Part shown: positions 26,701-39,285 of the stretch, in pieces
How the letters are laid out: every line of letters starts with the position of its first letter
How positions within the stretch are numbered: position 1 is the stretch's first letter
Source: Setaria digitata
Taxonomy: Eukaryota > Nematoda > Chromadorea > Rhabditida > Setariidae
Reading direction: 5' to 3'
NCBI GenBank assembly: GCA_003640385.1
Contig: RCAB01000170.1
Span: 56,140 to 120,139 of the forward strand
DNA length: 64,000 nt
Translations under genes and position numbers: made by a program
Notes under the pieces: generated by a model
Database searches by the model: none
What the model saw: only the letters and a program-made list of their open reading frames with translations
What the model was told of the DNA's origin: nothing

Positions 26701-28153
26701 TTATAATTTTATAATTTGAACTGAAATCATTTTCCTGAAAAAATTATACCTTGTGCACATCGATATAGCCAGTAATAAGAAGATCGTAAGCGGGAATGGC
26801 AGCTGAGCTAATCAAATCGAGTGGTACGCAACGTTCCGGTTTAATGTCTCTGTTTGTAGCAGTTTCATGCGAACCACCTCGAAATTTAATTTTCATATTT
26901 TTTGAAATCTCCAAATGACAGCTCTATTCCAAAATTAGAATATATCGTTCAATTAAAGTTTAATAATAAGTAGTGCCACTTAAGTGAAATGAGCAAAAAT
27001 TGCTAAAAGTTCTCGCTTTCCTATTACAACAAAGACAAAATCAAAAGTATATTTTGTTTCAACCGAAAGGAAAAAGTAAGTTTTTGATAGAAGTAAAAAA
27101 TAGAGGATTGAAAACTAAGCCAAAATTATGTTCACAAGAAGGAAATGTTATCAGTTATCAGACAGGCTCACCATGCGCGAAAGTCAATGCACGTAGGACA
27201 GTATTGCGGATATTATGTGAATCACCGTCATAATATTTTGCTGCACCAATAGGAATTGGTATGTAATTTCTATCTTCTTCAACTCCGCCACGCCAAACGA
27301 TTACGAGAGTTGGAAAATCCGAGACACGGCAAGTTACTTCGCCAGGATTACAGTATGCGAACATGTTTGCTAAATCAATGAAGGCAAAATATTAGATTAT
27401 TCCACCTGAGAAATACTTATAAATGATATGAAAATTTTTGCTATTAGTTAAAATGAAACTTTGAAAAAGTAATAGGAATACAAACGCGGAAAGCTTGCGT
27501 AAAGATCATCCATATCGATGCCGAGAGCATCCGCAACGGCAGAAAACATATCATCCAACCCGTTAGAAGTCTTAACCGCAACAACACGCTCACTTTCGGC
27601 TATAATTAGACAAATTTCGTGCATTTTTGATGCGTCATAAACGAGGAGCAATGATACTCACAAAAGAATCTTTCAAACATTATCATGATAAGAGAAAATT
27701 AATGGCGAATTTTTGGCAATGAGAAAATACAACGTTTTAAATTGCTCGCAATGAATTAAGCGTTCTATTTCAAATCATAACCCTAAAGTTAAGAATTGAA
27801 TTTCTTTCATTCATTCGACTAGTAACAATTATAATTAAAATTTTCCTGCTGCACATTTATTACCGTATTTAGGTTCATCAATGGACCAGGTATCATGAAA
27901 TTTTGTTGCTAAATGATTAGCATAACTTTCCATGCATAAACAAATCTGAAATACAAGTCAGTATAGATTACTCTAGAAAGCAGAATTCCTCGATACATTA
28001 GAATAATCTTTTTTTTTAAAGCTCTCCGAATCGAAAAAAATTTAATTTGAGGATACAAATTACACCATCAGTAAACATTACTCGACGTCTAGGAATACGA
28101 TGATGCATGTAAACAGCCAAGAAGTTGACCAATTCCTTGATTTCAGTGTACAT
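23706..28153 (-). CDS. fog-3: FOG-3/Tob-like BTG-domain protein with long Pro/Gln-rich tail, 12 exons
   Basis: Tob/BTG proteins are regulators that work with mRNA deadenylation and repression; C. elegans FOG-3 directs germ cells to the sperm fate. Exons right to left: 28153-28064, 27945-27864, 27599-27486, 27369-27172, 26877-26750, 26687-26507, 26326-26279, 25869-25796, 25602-25429, 25173-25059, 24824-24670, 24398-23706. All phases close, giving about 683 aa. The BTG domain fills residues 1 to about 120: MYTEIKELVNF start, HHRIPRRRV, then ALGIDMDDLYASFP. SFTVRSFAATRFGS (about 218-231) matches the Tob motif beyond the BTG domain. The last exon (about 452-683) is a degenerate repeat of PQV/SPQ/PAQV units with many Ser-Pro and Thr-Pro pairs, possible MAP-kinase sites. 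C. elegans FOG-3 is about 263 aa, so this tail is unusually long. The start is fixed by alignment and by an acceptor 10 bases upstream. The assignment to fog-3 rather than a general Tob rests on the MYTE-type N-terminus and nematode context. Confidence 0.85.
23745..24330 (-). repeat. degenerate Pro/Gln codon repeat in last FOG-3-like exon
   Basis: The exon is built from repeated short units (on the minus strand, CCGCAGGTT-like and CCACAGATT-like triplets) encoding PQV, PQI, PAQV and SPQ. Because of the repeat, long open frames also appear on the opposite strand (23825-24292) and in another minus-strand frame (23722-24270); these are shadows. Confidence 0.85.
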
Positions 28154-28163
28154 ATTGGTAGCA

Positions 28164-28165
28164 CT
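28164..28165 (-). promoter_or_regulatory. candidate trans-splice acceptor for the FOG-3-like gene
   Basis: On the minus strand TAATATTTCAG ends 10 bases before the ATG at 28153. This near-consensus acceptor sits immediately before a start codon confirmed by the BTG alignment and has no upstream coding exon, so it is a strong candidate spliced-leader site. Confidence 0.6.
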
Positions 28166-28734
28166 GAAATATTAGTTAAGCTTTAATGAAGGCCGCAATA
28201 ATTAGCGCAAATATCATAAACGATCTAATCTCACAAAACTTCATCAATCTGCGCACCCCGTACTACCACGCACGACTAAACCACATCCAAGAAATACAGA
28301 ATAAAATAGTCACGGACCAACAGACCAGCCCGGATGAAAGAGCAATCAATAATCCGAGTGGAACAGGAAGTACCAAGTTGGCTAACAAAAATTTGCATAT
28401 AGCTCGAAGACAGGAAATATCTCGATCGTAACAAGTTTCAGTTTCACATCATCATTAAACATGCTCACAAGTTGAAGTTCAGTAAAAAACAATGTGAAAA
28501 GTTGGAAAACAGTGTAAAAAAAAAATAGTAATTGAAAATATATGTAAGAAATTACTCAGAAACTGTATAGCAAAGATAAACTAAAATCAGAAAAATGTCT
28601 GTGGAACAATTACTGCGAAACAGATTTATAAAAAGCGAGAAAGTACCCTAAAAAGGGATGGATCCGTTTTAAGAAATAACTAAACATTGCAGTAACTTAA
28701 AAGAGACTACTACTGAATTGAAGAATTTTCCAGG

Positions 28735-29320
28735 AAACGCTGCCAACAGCATTAGGTAGCTAAACACAGTTCAACTCCAAAAAGAGTGAGTAACAAACAA
28801 AGGTTCCTGAAACAAAGCTGCTTGAATTCAGTATGTGACTGAGACCTGGAACCAGCCTGATCTGGAAAAGGCTAGTCAACGTTTACCCGAAACCGGTTGG
28901 TTGAAAAGCAGCCCGAGGTTAGTTTAACTTGAAAAAGACATCCGGAAATGAAAAAGGGACATTAACAACGTTGGTCAAACACAATTCCGTTCAAAAAGCC
29001 ATTTGAATTTTAGAATGCAATTGAGACCTGAAATCAAAATAACCTGGAAAATGCGGCTCAGTGTCCGCCCGAAACTTTGAAAACTGTTCCCTAAAAAATG
29101 GAGCTACTGAAGTTTCATCTTGAAAAAAATAATCGGAAATAGAAAGTGACGCTAACAATGTTAGTTAAACACATTTCCATTCGAAAAGGTCCTACAGAAA
29201 ATCAGAAAAAGTCACGTACTAAGAGTTCCCTAAATAACGCTGCTTGGATTTTAGGATGTAATTGAGACCTGGAATCAAAGTGACCCGGAAGAGATAATAG
29301 AGCCGTTAAAAATTGATTCG
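28735..29320. repeat. diverged tandem repeats of about 180-240 bp
   Basis: Several landmarks recur in the same order: GAGACCTGGAA-type at 28841, 29023 and 29264; CGGAAAT followed by an A/G-rich stretch and TAACAAYGTT at 28943 and 29134; AAACACA followed by TTCC-type at about 28761, 28976 and 29167. Copies are heavily diverged with small gaps. No open frame or terminal repeats were seen, so this is either an old satellite block or the remnant of a non-coding mobile element. Confidence 0.55.
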
Positions 29321-30603
29321 GGACAACGGTCTTTTCTTGAGCAGTGTTTTTCTGTTTAAATAACAATGAAATCTTGTCCAAATTTCTAGATTAAAAGAAA
29401 TTTTCGAAGGTGAAATGGCCGAAATCCTATTTTTTTTACCGGAAAACAGTATCATTGCAAAGTGACAGTTCAAAGAGCTGAGCTGTCTGAAACCCAGGAA
29501 TTGATGTTTTTCAAGCTACGGTAGGTAGTGTATTACTGTGGAAACTAAAAAGTGAAGAGTTGCCTAAAATTGGCCAAAAACAATTTTGCAACAAGTGATG
29601 ATTTGTCGAGAGTCAAGATTACGTGAGAAATCCAGCCAGATTCCCATAGTAAGGAAAGAGTCCTGCATTTAACAGTACTGTTGGCTGAAAGAAGTGTTTT
29701 GTAACTAAATTGCTAGGTGGGAATCTAAGATGTCTAAATTACACAATTGCCGTGCGGAAATCAAGTTAAATTCATTACGTATAAATTTCTTCCTACTCAA
29801 TAAAGACAAAAAAGGAATATTTGACTGAAATTTTGGATATTACATTTAATTAATCGATTTTTCGATTCCATTATCTAATTCAGTTTCATTGCTTAGTTTT
29901 ATTTTTTGTTTGTTTCTTCAATTAAAATAAGATTTTTCATGCTCTAGGAATAAAAGAAATAAAAAAAATAAGAATAAAATAGGATTATAATTCTATTAAT
30001 TGAAATTACGATAATTAGCAGATAAGTATATATAATATTCTTATTGTCTCCTAGGTAACTTTAAATAACTTTCTTTTCATTAAGGTAATGAAAAGAATAA
30101 AAGAAAAGAAAAAATAAGGTGATGTGGCACTATTTGTTACTTAAAAATGTTCTACTGTCATTTCACAAGCGTAACATGAATTTGATAGCAGGAATGCGGA
30201 TTCAGGATTCATATTATTTTGTCAGGGACTGAAAAAAAAAAGAGGATTTTTTTATAATTTACTTACCTATTGGAAGTATTTTCATCAAAAAGTTTTATTT
30301 TAAGAAACTGATTTTACACTCCGGAAGTAATCTTTTTATTTTAAAGATTTGAAATTTTTATTATTTTTAGTTTATTAATTCTCAAAATTGCTACCTATAA
30401 ATTACCTCCTTGCTCCGGTTTTCGAAACTGCGCAAAATCTAAAAATTTCAGTTATATTGAGCAGGAATAATAAATGATGACATCCACTGTAATTTGTTTC
30501 TTAATCATTTTTGTAATTTATAGCTGTTTTTTCTTATTTTAATGCAATTATTTCGATTTCTTCATGTCCAGTTATTAATATTATAGCTTCATTCACATGT
30601 AAC

Positions 30604-30626
30604 TTTTCTTGGCTGAGCCAAGAAAA
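30604..30626. repeat. perfect inverted repeat (10-bp arms, 3-base loop)
   Basis: TTTTCTTGGC, then TGA, then GCCAAGAAAA: a perfect hairpin-forming palindrome in otherwise featureless AT-rich DNA. It is too short for a microRNA precursor; it could be a dimeric transcription-factor site or chance. Confidence 0.6.
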
Positions 30627-32066
30627 TGTTGTTAGTCTCCATTCTTTTGTTTTTGTTTTTCAATTGGACAACATTATTCCATTCTATTTCGAAATTCAAA
30701 TTCAAAAACGAAGTTCAAATTTTAATTGTTATCAACAAATTTTACATTTTAAAAGAGGAGGAAATCTATTTTCAATCAAAATCAATTACAGATTAATTTC
30801 GAAATGAATGAAATCTGTTACTCGCTGAGGAATGTCGAATTTCGTCGGAAAAAAAAAATCTAACTTTCTTCCTCGCGTAAAGATTGTGCACTCCATAACA
30901 ATGACACCTGTGCAAGGTGTTTCATGTGAAATATGCTCACATCAATTGTTTTACAACAAAATAACAATTACTGTTGGAAAAAAAGTAAGAATTTTAATAG
31001 CTAAAATAAATGCATACCTCAAAGGTTTTTAACATTTGAGCAATCGATGAACTTACTCAAACAGTTTGACGTATCCATTTGTTTAATAAAATTATTATAT
31101 TGATATAATTAAATTAGTCATATTCTAATCCTCAGCAATGCAGATGCACATTTACGAGTCGTACAATATAAGAGTTGCGGATGCTCTAATTGAAATTAAT
31201 TAATTAGAATAAATTTTGGCTTCTTTTTTATGAAATCATCTAAAATGTAAAGGTACTAAATTAGATTAGAATTGCAGACAGCTTTATGATTTTTTTTTTC
31301 CTTTTTTGACGTAAAATTTTTTATTGTGAAATAATCTGCTGAATGAAAATTTAGTATTTTCATTTATTATTAATTTATCCAATACAATTGAAAAAACAAA
31401 AAACCAAAAAAATTAAAAAATATTATTCCGCTGTAATCATTAATATAATAGTAATAGCAGAATTTGGTAAAAGTTCATTTCAAAAATGAGTTTCATTTTA
31501 GCAGATTCCAAAATGAAACTTATTTTTAGGTTGAAAATCTGGAATCATAAAAATGCGGTTAAGAATTTTAAGTATCACAGTAAAGTCAATGAACTAAAAG
31601 TAAATGAATGCATATTTATTTTTTCTCTCATTTTCAATAAATTTTAGTTATTATCATCATATCGTTCAATAAGTTAGTATAATATGAAATAGAAGGTTCT
31701 TTTTTTTTTTTTTTTTTTAAATATAGAACGAATATAACCGAAATGGCAATGACCTAATTGGCAGTTGTCACCGTCACCGCAACTGAGCACTTCACTCAAC
31801 CAATACCGCCTGCAGCTGTTAGTTCTTATTTTTCAATCAAATTCCTTTTTAATAATTATATTTATAAATATATCATTTATTCTAATTGATCCAATCCTAT
31901 TAAGATGTAGTTTATTTTAGTTTTTACAAGTTAGCAAAGTGATATTTTAGAGATTTTGGATGATATTTAATTATGTGTGTGGAGATCTGTTGCACATGTT
32001 GCAATGGTATGAAATTTGATCACAAAGTTATTTAAATGACATGAAATATTGCATATTTTAATAAAT

Positions 32067-32098
32067 GGGAATTACCGTAACTGGGAATTACCGTAACT
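32067..32098. repeat. 16-bp tandem duplication
   Basis: GGGAATTACCGTAACT occurs twice back to back. The second copy continues into GTTACG, so that its CGTAAC is followed by the inverted partner GTTACG. Confidence 0.7.
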
Positions 32099-33519
32099 GT
32101 TACGAACATGATTTAGTTGTCAAAAAATTCTTAATTCGCATAGGTTAATGAGAGCATCTCTGTTTTCCACTATATGTTTTAAAATTTCAATTTTGGAGTG
32201 GATACCAAAAAAAAAAAATTATTTTTTCGTAAAAATGCGGAAACAAGCAAAAAAGTGAGCGTGAATTTCCTACAGAAATATGATATGCTGATAAAAGCAA
32301 ATGCTTTATCATCATTATCATTAGCTGTATAATGGTTACACTTATTAATTGCATCAATACTACTATGTTTCTTTCATAACATTTACAATTATCATTCTTC
32401 ATTAAAAATCATGATTGACTATTCACCAAATCTTCAGTTATTATTGGTTCTTGAAAGACTTTATATGATACACAGGTACCATCCATTTTCAGCAACATGA
32501 TCTATGATAAAATGCCATTATTAGAAAAAAAAAAAAGCAATGTAAAATTTAGATCAGCAAAAAATTTTAGTTTTTTCTTTACTTTACTACTTTTAGAGCG
32601 AACATTTAATTCTTCCCTCTTCATTTTTATCATTTCAAATTTGCCGAAATTTAAACGGATGAAACAAATTACTTGTTCATGGTGCAATTAATTGTGTTGA
32701 AAATCCTTTATCATCCTTTTGTACGTCAGCTCTGAAAATTATTTTCATCATTATTATTACCAGTATCAATAGCACTACCTCTTTTAATTATTTTTTATAT
32801 AGCTGTATTTCTCATTTTCATTGATATCATCATCATTACCAACACTGCCACTACTAGGAATGAATTTAGTTTTACATTTCGTTCACTGACAAAGAAATAT
32901 TCCGAAGAATTTCGAAGCTGCCTTTCAAAATTTACTGTTTAAAGGAATTTCCAAAATAAAAAAACCTCGATGAGTAAGTTTTCGTGAGTTATTTTTTTCT
33001 ATAAATAATCCAATTTTAATAGAAATTCAAAAAAAAAATACAGGATTTTGACAAAAATTCTTGTTCATTCAACAATGGACTGAATGATTTCTATTATGAA
33101 GTGTGCATGTTAGTGTTGATATTTGATTTTTTAAAAAATTCCTCCAAGTGATTTAATTTGAAGTATTTGCGCTATATGATACACAAGATTTAAGAAGAAA
33201 ATCAAATTAAAATAACAAAAGTTCGTACGCTTTGCATTATGTCATAAATTTCCTAAAATCTGATGTTATTTTCTTTTCTAATTAATTGATGATATTATAT
33301 GTAATTATTGACTTCACTCAAAAAATTACGATTATTTAAGCTGTTTAAAAAAATGGCTATTTTCGAGATTGAGGTGATACAATTATATCATTGAAACAAT
33401 GAATAACATTTCTGATATTTTTGCGCAAAATATCATCGCTAAAAAAGCAAAAAAATTTTTTTCTTTCTTTTTTGCCAACGTTCACGCCATTAGTTGGATG
33501 ATTAATATTAATATTAATA

Positions 33520-33652
33520 TTAAAATTATATATATGTATATAATTTTATACATCATATATATGTATATAGATAATTCCCTTATATATATATAATTTTATA
33601 TATTATATATTATATATATATATATATAAATATATTATATATATATATACGT
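33520..33652. repeat. AT dinucleotide-rich array
   Basis: Near-continuous TATATA interrupted by GTATA and AATTTTATA units; self-complementary and able to form hairpins. Confidence 0.8.
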
Positions 33653-36533
33653 AATTCTTTCACTTAACAGATGGATTATATTCGAAACTGAATAATTTTT
33701 AATTTCTAAACTGATATCAAGCAATACTGAAAATTTTTTCGATCAAACTTGTACATTTCAGATTATACAACTTTTTTCTTGCATTATTTCTTGATTTTTT
33801 TTTCCAGTACTAAAAGCTTTATGTTATTTTTGTTACGAGTTAATTGCAGTTAATTATTAGGTAGAAAAAGAAAAAGAGCAATAATAATATCACAAAATTG
33901 AGCACAAATGAAAAAAAAAAAAAAAAAAAAGTGAAAAGAAAAAAGTGTTCGCATTTGACAAATATTTGGTGAGAAGGATGAGATTAGAGCCAAAAAAAAT
34001 GATATTTCATTTATTATCTAAATGCTTTTTCTTTTGATAATCTATCGAATAAATTGATAACTATCAGAAACTTTTTTTTTTTACTTTCTCAGCTGTCAAA
34101 GACAATTTAAAAAAATAAGCTGCCTTTTTTCTGGCATATGTTCAAAACTTTTTTTTTTTTTTAATATATTTGTGTAAAATTGCTTATGTATGAAGAAAAA
34201 AGCAGTAATATATTTCATTCTCTTCCTATAATCGTTCTTTAATTCCATATTCAATATAATTATTTAATTCTCATTATATACATTGCAATTATATTCCTTT
34301 TATCATTCTGCTACACTTATTATTACATTATATTTATATTCATTACATTTTTAATCATTACACCACTTCATATTTTTTATATCCATTACATTTATATTCA
34401 TTTTACATTAACTACATTCATTATATTTATGCTCATTTCATCGTTACAATTGTATTTATTATTGTACTAGACACGCCTTAGTTAGATGTGTATTTATTTT
34501 TTTACTTCTATCTTATCACTTCGTTATCATATATCCATCGTTTTGTGGAATGGTGACAACTGTTTAATAAACATTTAATCTCTAATACTGTAATTGATAG
34601 GGACACCAATAGATGAAGACAAATGTGTATTTTTTTTTTTTCATAAACCTTTGTAGCAGTAATTTAATGATCAATATAATATAAAACAATTTCTTTATTT
34701 AGCAAAAGCACTACATCTGAATTTGAATATTATTTATTAATTAAAATTATATCAAATAACATTTATTTTATTTTATTTGTTCTCCATTTTTCAATTTTAA
34801 TTATTTTGTTTTCTAAATTATTTTCTTTTTTAAACTCTAAATTATTATTTTAAATTATATTCACATGATACCAGTTGTTTGGCGACATAGAAAAATAATT
34901 AAACTTTAGCAAATCTTCCATTTGAGTAATGAAATTATTTGGTTACTCTTGAATGTCTATGAAAAAAAAAAAGATTAAATTGTGATAAAAAGTTGCATTT
35001 GGGAAAAAAATCGAACTTCTCTCAAAAAAAAAAAAAAAAAAAAAAAAAGGTAGAAAAAGGATAATTGGAAAATAATTGATATTCTGATGGAAAATTGCTT
35101 TCGATTATCGCACGTGTTGAGCGGTGAAATTTTCGCATTGATAACAGAGCACCAAATGTCTGTACGTTCATTAGATTTCATTTCTAAGTAAAACTTTCTA
35201 GAACAATTTTGATTTTTTTTTCTTTAAAAGTTGGCTTTACCTTTGCAGGTAGCTTGTTTCGTAATTTTCCAACATATTAATTAAATTTTTTCAATGAGAA
35301 TTTCAAATTTTTGTAAAAGTTTAAGCATATGCAAAAGTTTTGCTACGAATGAAACATTCAACAATGGCAGTAGCAGTAGAAGAAATTCAATTTTTTCGAA
35401 TGCTTAGTTTAAATTTAAATTTTCCCCAAAAAGTTCGAAAATTTAATTTCTATAAATGTACATATAAAAGATCAAAATCATAGTGCCAAATTTCATTGGT
35501 GAGGTAGAAAAAAAAAAAATCGAATTTGAATTCTTCCTTTGGTAATCGGTTCATTGAGTTACGAAATTTCCGCGTTGATTTCTTCTTCTTTTTTTTTTTT
35601 TTTTTTTTTTTTTTCAAATTAAACAAAAAATTGTTTATAAAATTTTGGTTTATATGATTAAAGATTATACAATTCATTCCACAATTGTTGCAAAACTATT
35701 TTTTCCTGCGATTATTATTATTATTGATTCATTTTCCATTTTTCCTTCCCTCAAAAGTTTCTTTTTAAAACTGCAATGACAAAGTAAAAACATTTTTTTT
35801 TTTCAAACATCATGCAAAAAAAAAAATCTTTGCTGTCTTGTTTTAAACACCATTAATTATAAGATTCCAATTGTTTGACTAGTAATTAGCATTCACCAAT
35901 TATGCGCATAAAAGAATTTAACGCTTCTTAAAATGAACAATCTGAAGTTAGATAAATCTAATGCAAATGTATTACAGATGTGTAATAAATACCTATTTTC
36001 TAACTTTTGCCTCTTAATTACCATTTTTTTGTTGTTGTTGTTGTTGCGGGAAATGATTAATTATATAATTTATGTTACATAGGTATTTTGATTGATTTCA
36101 AGTTGAACTTGAGACCGTTTCAAGCAAACATGTCTTTTAATCATTTTCTATTGTCATATCGTCAACAAAAAAAAAAAAATTCTCCATTTTCTTATAATGA
36201 AATTCATCTTATAAATGAAAATTATTATCAATTTCTTTGCATTTTTGCATTATAAATAAGCAAAAATAATTGAAATGGAATATTTTTGATTTCATGCATT
36301 TTTGAATGTCTGAAATGAATAGATTTATGTTATAAATAGAAATGAAAAAAGAAAAAATTAGAATTGTCAGAAGTGGAATCTTTTCATTTTGCTTCAAGAT
36401 TTGTGTAATTTTAAACAGTTTTGTATGATGTTTGAAACTGTATGATTCATCAAACATCGTTACTTACCTTTCCTTTTCCTTGCTACCTTTTCCCCAATTT
36501 TCTCAATTTAGTTACACCAATTGAAGTCCCCTA

Positions 36534-36813
<280 letters not shown>

Positions 36814-39130
36814 TTTATTTTATTGCTACCAAATTTTTGCTTTTCTGATAAACCAACATGGATTTCTTTCCTTTTTTTTTTTTCTTTTTTTTCTCAAACC
36901 ACTGTAATTTTTTTTTAATTTTCTTTTTTGAAGAAAAAGAGGAATGTTTTTCAGAATTAAACTCGAATTTTCAGAATGAATTCATGTGATTAATAGAAAT
37001 GATAAAATTAGAGCTTTCAAAAGAAATTATGGTTAAAAATTAGACTTATTAAAATTAATTTAAAAATTACCATGGCACAAATAAAGAGATGATGCACATT
37101 TCATTGAGAATATTATGATAAAAAAACTCAAGTAGAAAAGTATTATGGGAGAAGTACATACTGTATCGTATATGATCATTGTAATTTTACGTATCGGATG
37201 AATTATTTCGAATAACATAGTCTTTAGAATATTCAGCGAACATTTTAGATTACAATTAATTAAATGTGTTAATGGAAACTTCAATAAAACTGTTGATTTT
37301 AAGCCATCTAATACTATCTAAAGTGGCTAATTTTCTCTCTTGTAAATCAATCGAAATTTGCGATCAAGAAGAAAGTTGAAGGTTCCAACGATTCTGAAGA
37401 CTGAATAAGCATGTCCTGGAATTTTCTCTTTCCTGAAAAAAGTTTCTCAACGCTTTCTTTCTTTCTACTCCATCTATCTCAGGAATATTTATTGTAATTT
37501 ATCATAATATAATATCGAAATTAGCTTTCTTTTTACTAAAAAAAACCATGAAGTTGACAAGACACAAAAATTTTTTGATGACCTCAATTTTGCAATATTT
37601 TATTCAGTGAAGGTTATCGTTCATCCGAATATAGAAATTTGCAAATTTTTTCAAATTTAAGTTTTTCCAGTTGAAATAAGTGATGCATTTTATGCGTTAA
37701 CCTTCTAAATGTCGTTTATTCCTTGCCTTCAATCTATAATAACATATTTTAAAAAACAGAACCACGAATAATTAAAGTGCCACCGTTGTTTCTTCTTTTC
37801 GAATCCTTTTCTGGAACCACTTAAAATGAAATCATTCCTTAATCATAATCAGTTTTCATTAATTTTAATTGTGATAAATTGCAACAGTATAATTGGTTGC
37901 AGAAAAAAAATTTATAATTACTTCAATGTTTAGTCCATTTTCTTCGACATTTTAATGACAAATATAAGGTAGCTAGGTAGAAAATGTTTTAAATAATTAC
38001 GGAAGCCATGTGAAAGAAATAACAACTATTCATTCTTCTGTCTATTCAATCAAAATCTATAAAAGAAGTCTTTTAATTTTCTTGCGTTTTCAGGGCTACT
38101 AAAAAAAGATCGAATTTGCTTTCTTTTTATTTTATTAACTTATTTTCTTCGATAAATTAACCTTACCCCTGTTGCTTAATGTACTAAATGAAAATTTTAT
38201 ATGATTCGCTGATGACTTTCATTAAATTTATTCTGATTCTTAGATTTCATATCACCAAAATTATCAATCAGTTTTGTTTGGCAAATCACTTCGATTGTGA
38301 ATTTTGAACCTCTAACTAGTTACCTGTTTTTAAGTGAATTTTAGAATGATTTCATGAAGCATTTGAAGTAATTGTACTAAAATGAACTTTAATGGTTGTT
38401 TAATGGATATATTTCCAAATTCAGAAAACAGATTTGCATAATTAATGATAAAAGTTTAATTTTCCGGATTTATTGATTACTTTTTGTACAATTTTAACTT
38501 CTTTAAATGGCTCATTAAGTAACAAATTTCTAATTTCAAGGTCATGTGTAATGGAGCGATACGACAATATGAGAAGCATTTGAAGAGATTCTTATAAATA
38601 GTTTATTGTTGCTTAGATGACAAATTCCAAGTTTTTCTTCTTCTTTGTTTTGGCTTATACGTCAAGAGAAATTGCTAATTCCTTGAACAAAAAAATTAAA
38701 TTTAACAATAATTAGTGATAAGAAAAATTCTAATTTCCTTCCTGATCAAAGACTAAAAAATTTGTACAAAAATTCTAACGAAAAAGAGAAAAAATAGCCG
38801 GTAATCTTGATGAAAATTTTTGTCAAAAATTCATTCTTAAAAAAAAAAAAACTGTCAAAAATCTTTGTTGCCGCAAGGAGGAAAAGTTTATTTCATTCGT
38901 GCTGTTGACATAGTAAGTGCGGTGAATTCATCAAATTCTCTCCTCTTTTTTTTCACTTTTTTTTTTTACAAATTTTTAAATTTAGCCATTTTATTGTTTT
39001 CTACCAAAACACTGAATATCAAATAAAAAGGCATACAGTTGTGGCTGCGCTGATTTAATTATCCCTAAGCAATCGTTTCTTTTTTTTTTGGTTTCTTTTT
39101 ACACATTTCTTGCTGCTAATACAAATCACA

Positions 39131-39182
<52 letters not shown>

Positions 39183-39285
39183 TAATAATAATAATAATAA
39201 AATAATAATAATAATTATTATTATAAATAATAAATATTATTATAAATATTATTATAAATAATAATTATTATTATTATAATTATAA
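39131..39285. repeat. AAT/ATT microsatellite with inverted halves
   Basis: An (AAT)n run (about 39134-39210) is followed by ATTATTATAAATAATAAT-type sequence, so the two halves are largely complementary and could fold into a long AU hairpin. Confidence 0.8.

Larger units (their letters stand above)
28441..33390. other. gene-poor stretch upstream of the FOG-3-like gene
   Basis: No gene was recognised. 28.44-29.35 kb carries diverged tandem repeats (separate entry) and is less AT-extreme. The rest is AT-rich, with a perfect 10-bp inverted repeat at 30604-30626, a 16-bp tandem duplication at 32067-32098 and A/T homopolymers. The first few hundred bases before 28165 presumably hold the promoter of the FOG-3-like gene, but no specific element could be picked out. 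Confidence 0.5.

Noticed and set aside
28186..28431. 81-codon plus-strand frame overlapping the promoter side of the FOG-3-like gene
   Set aside because: No recognisable domain and no splice or start context.
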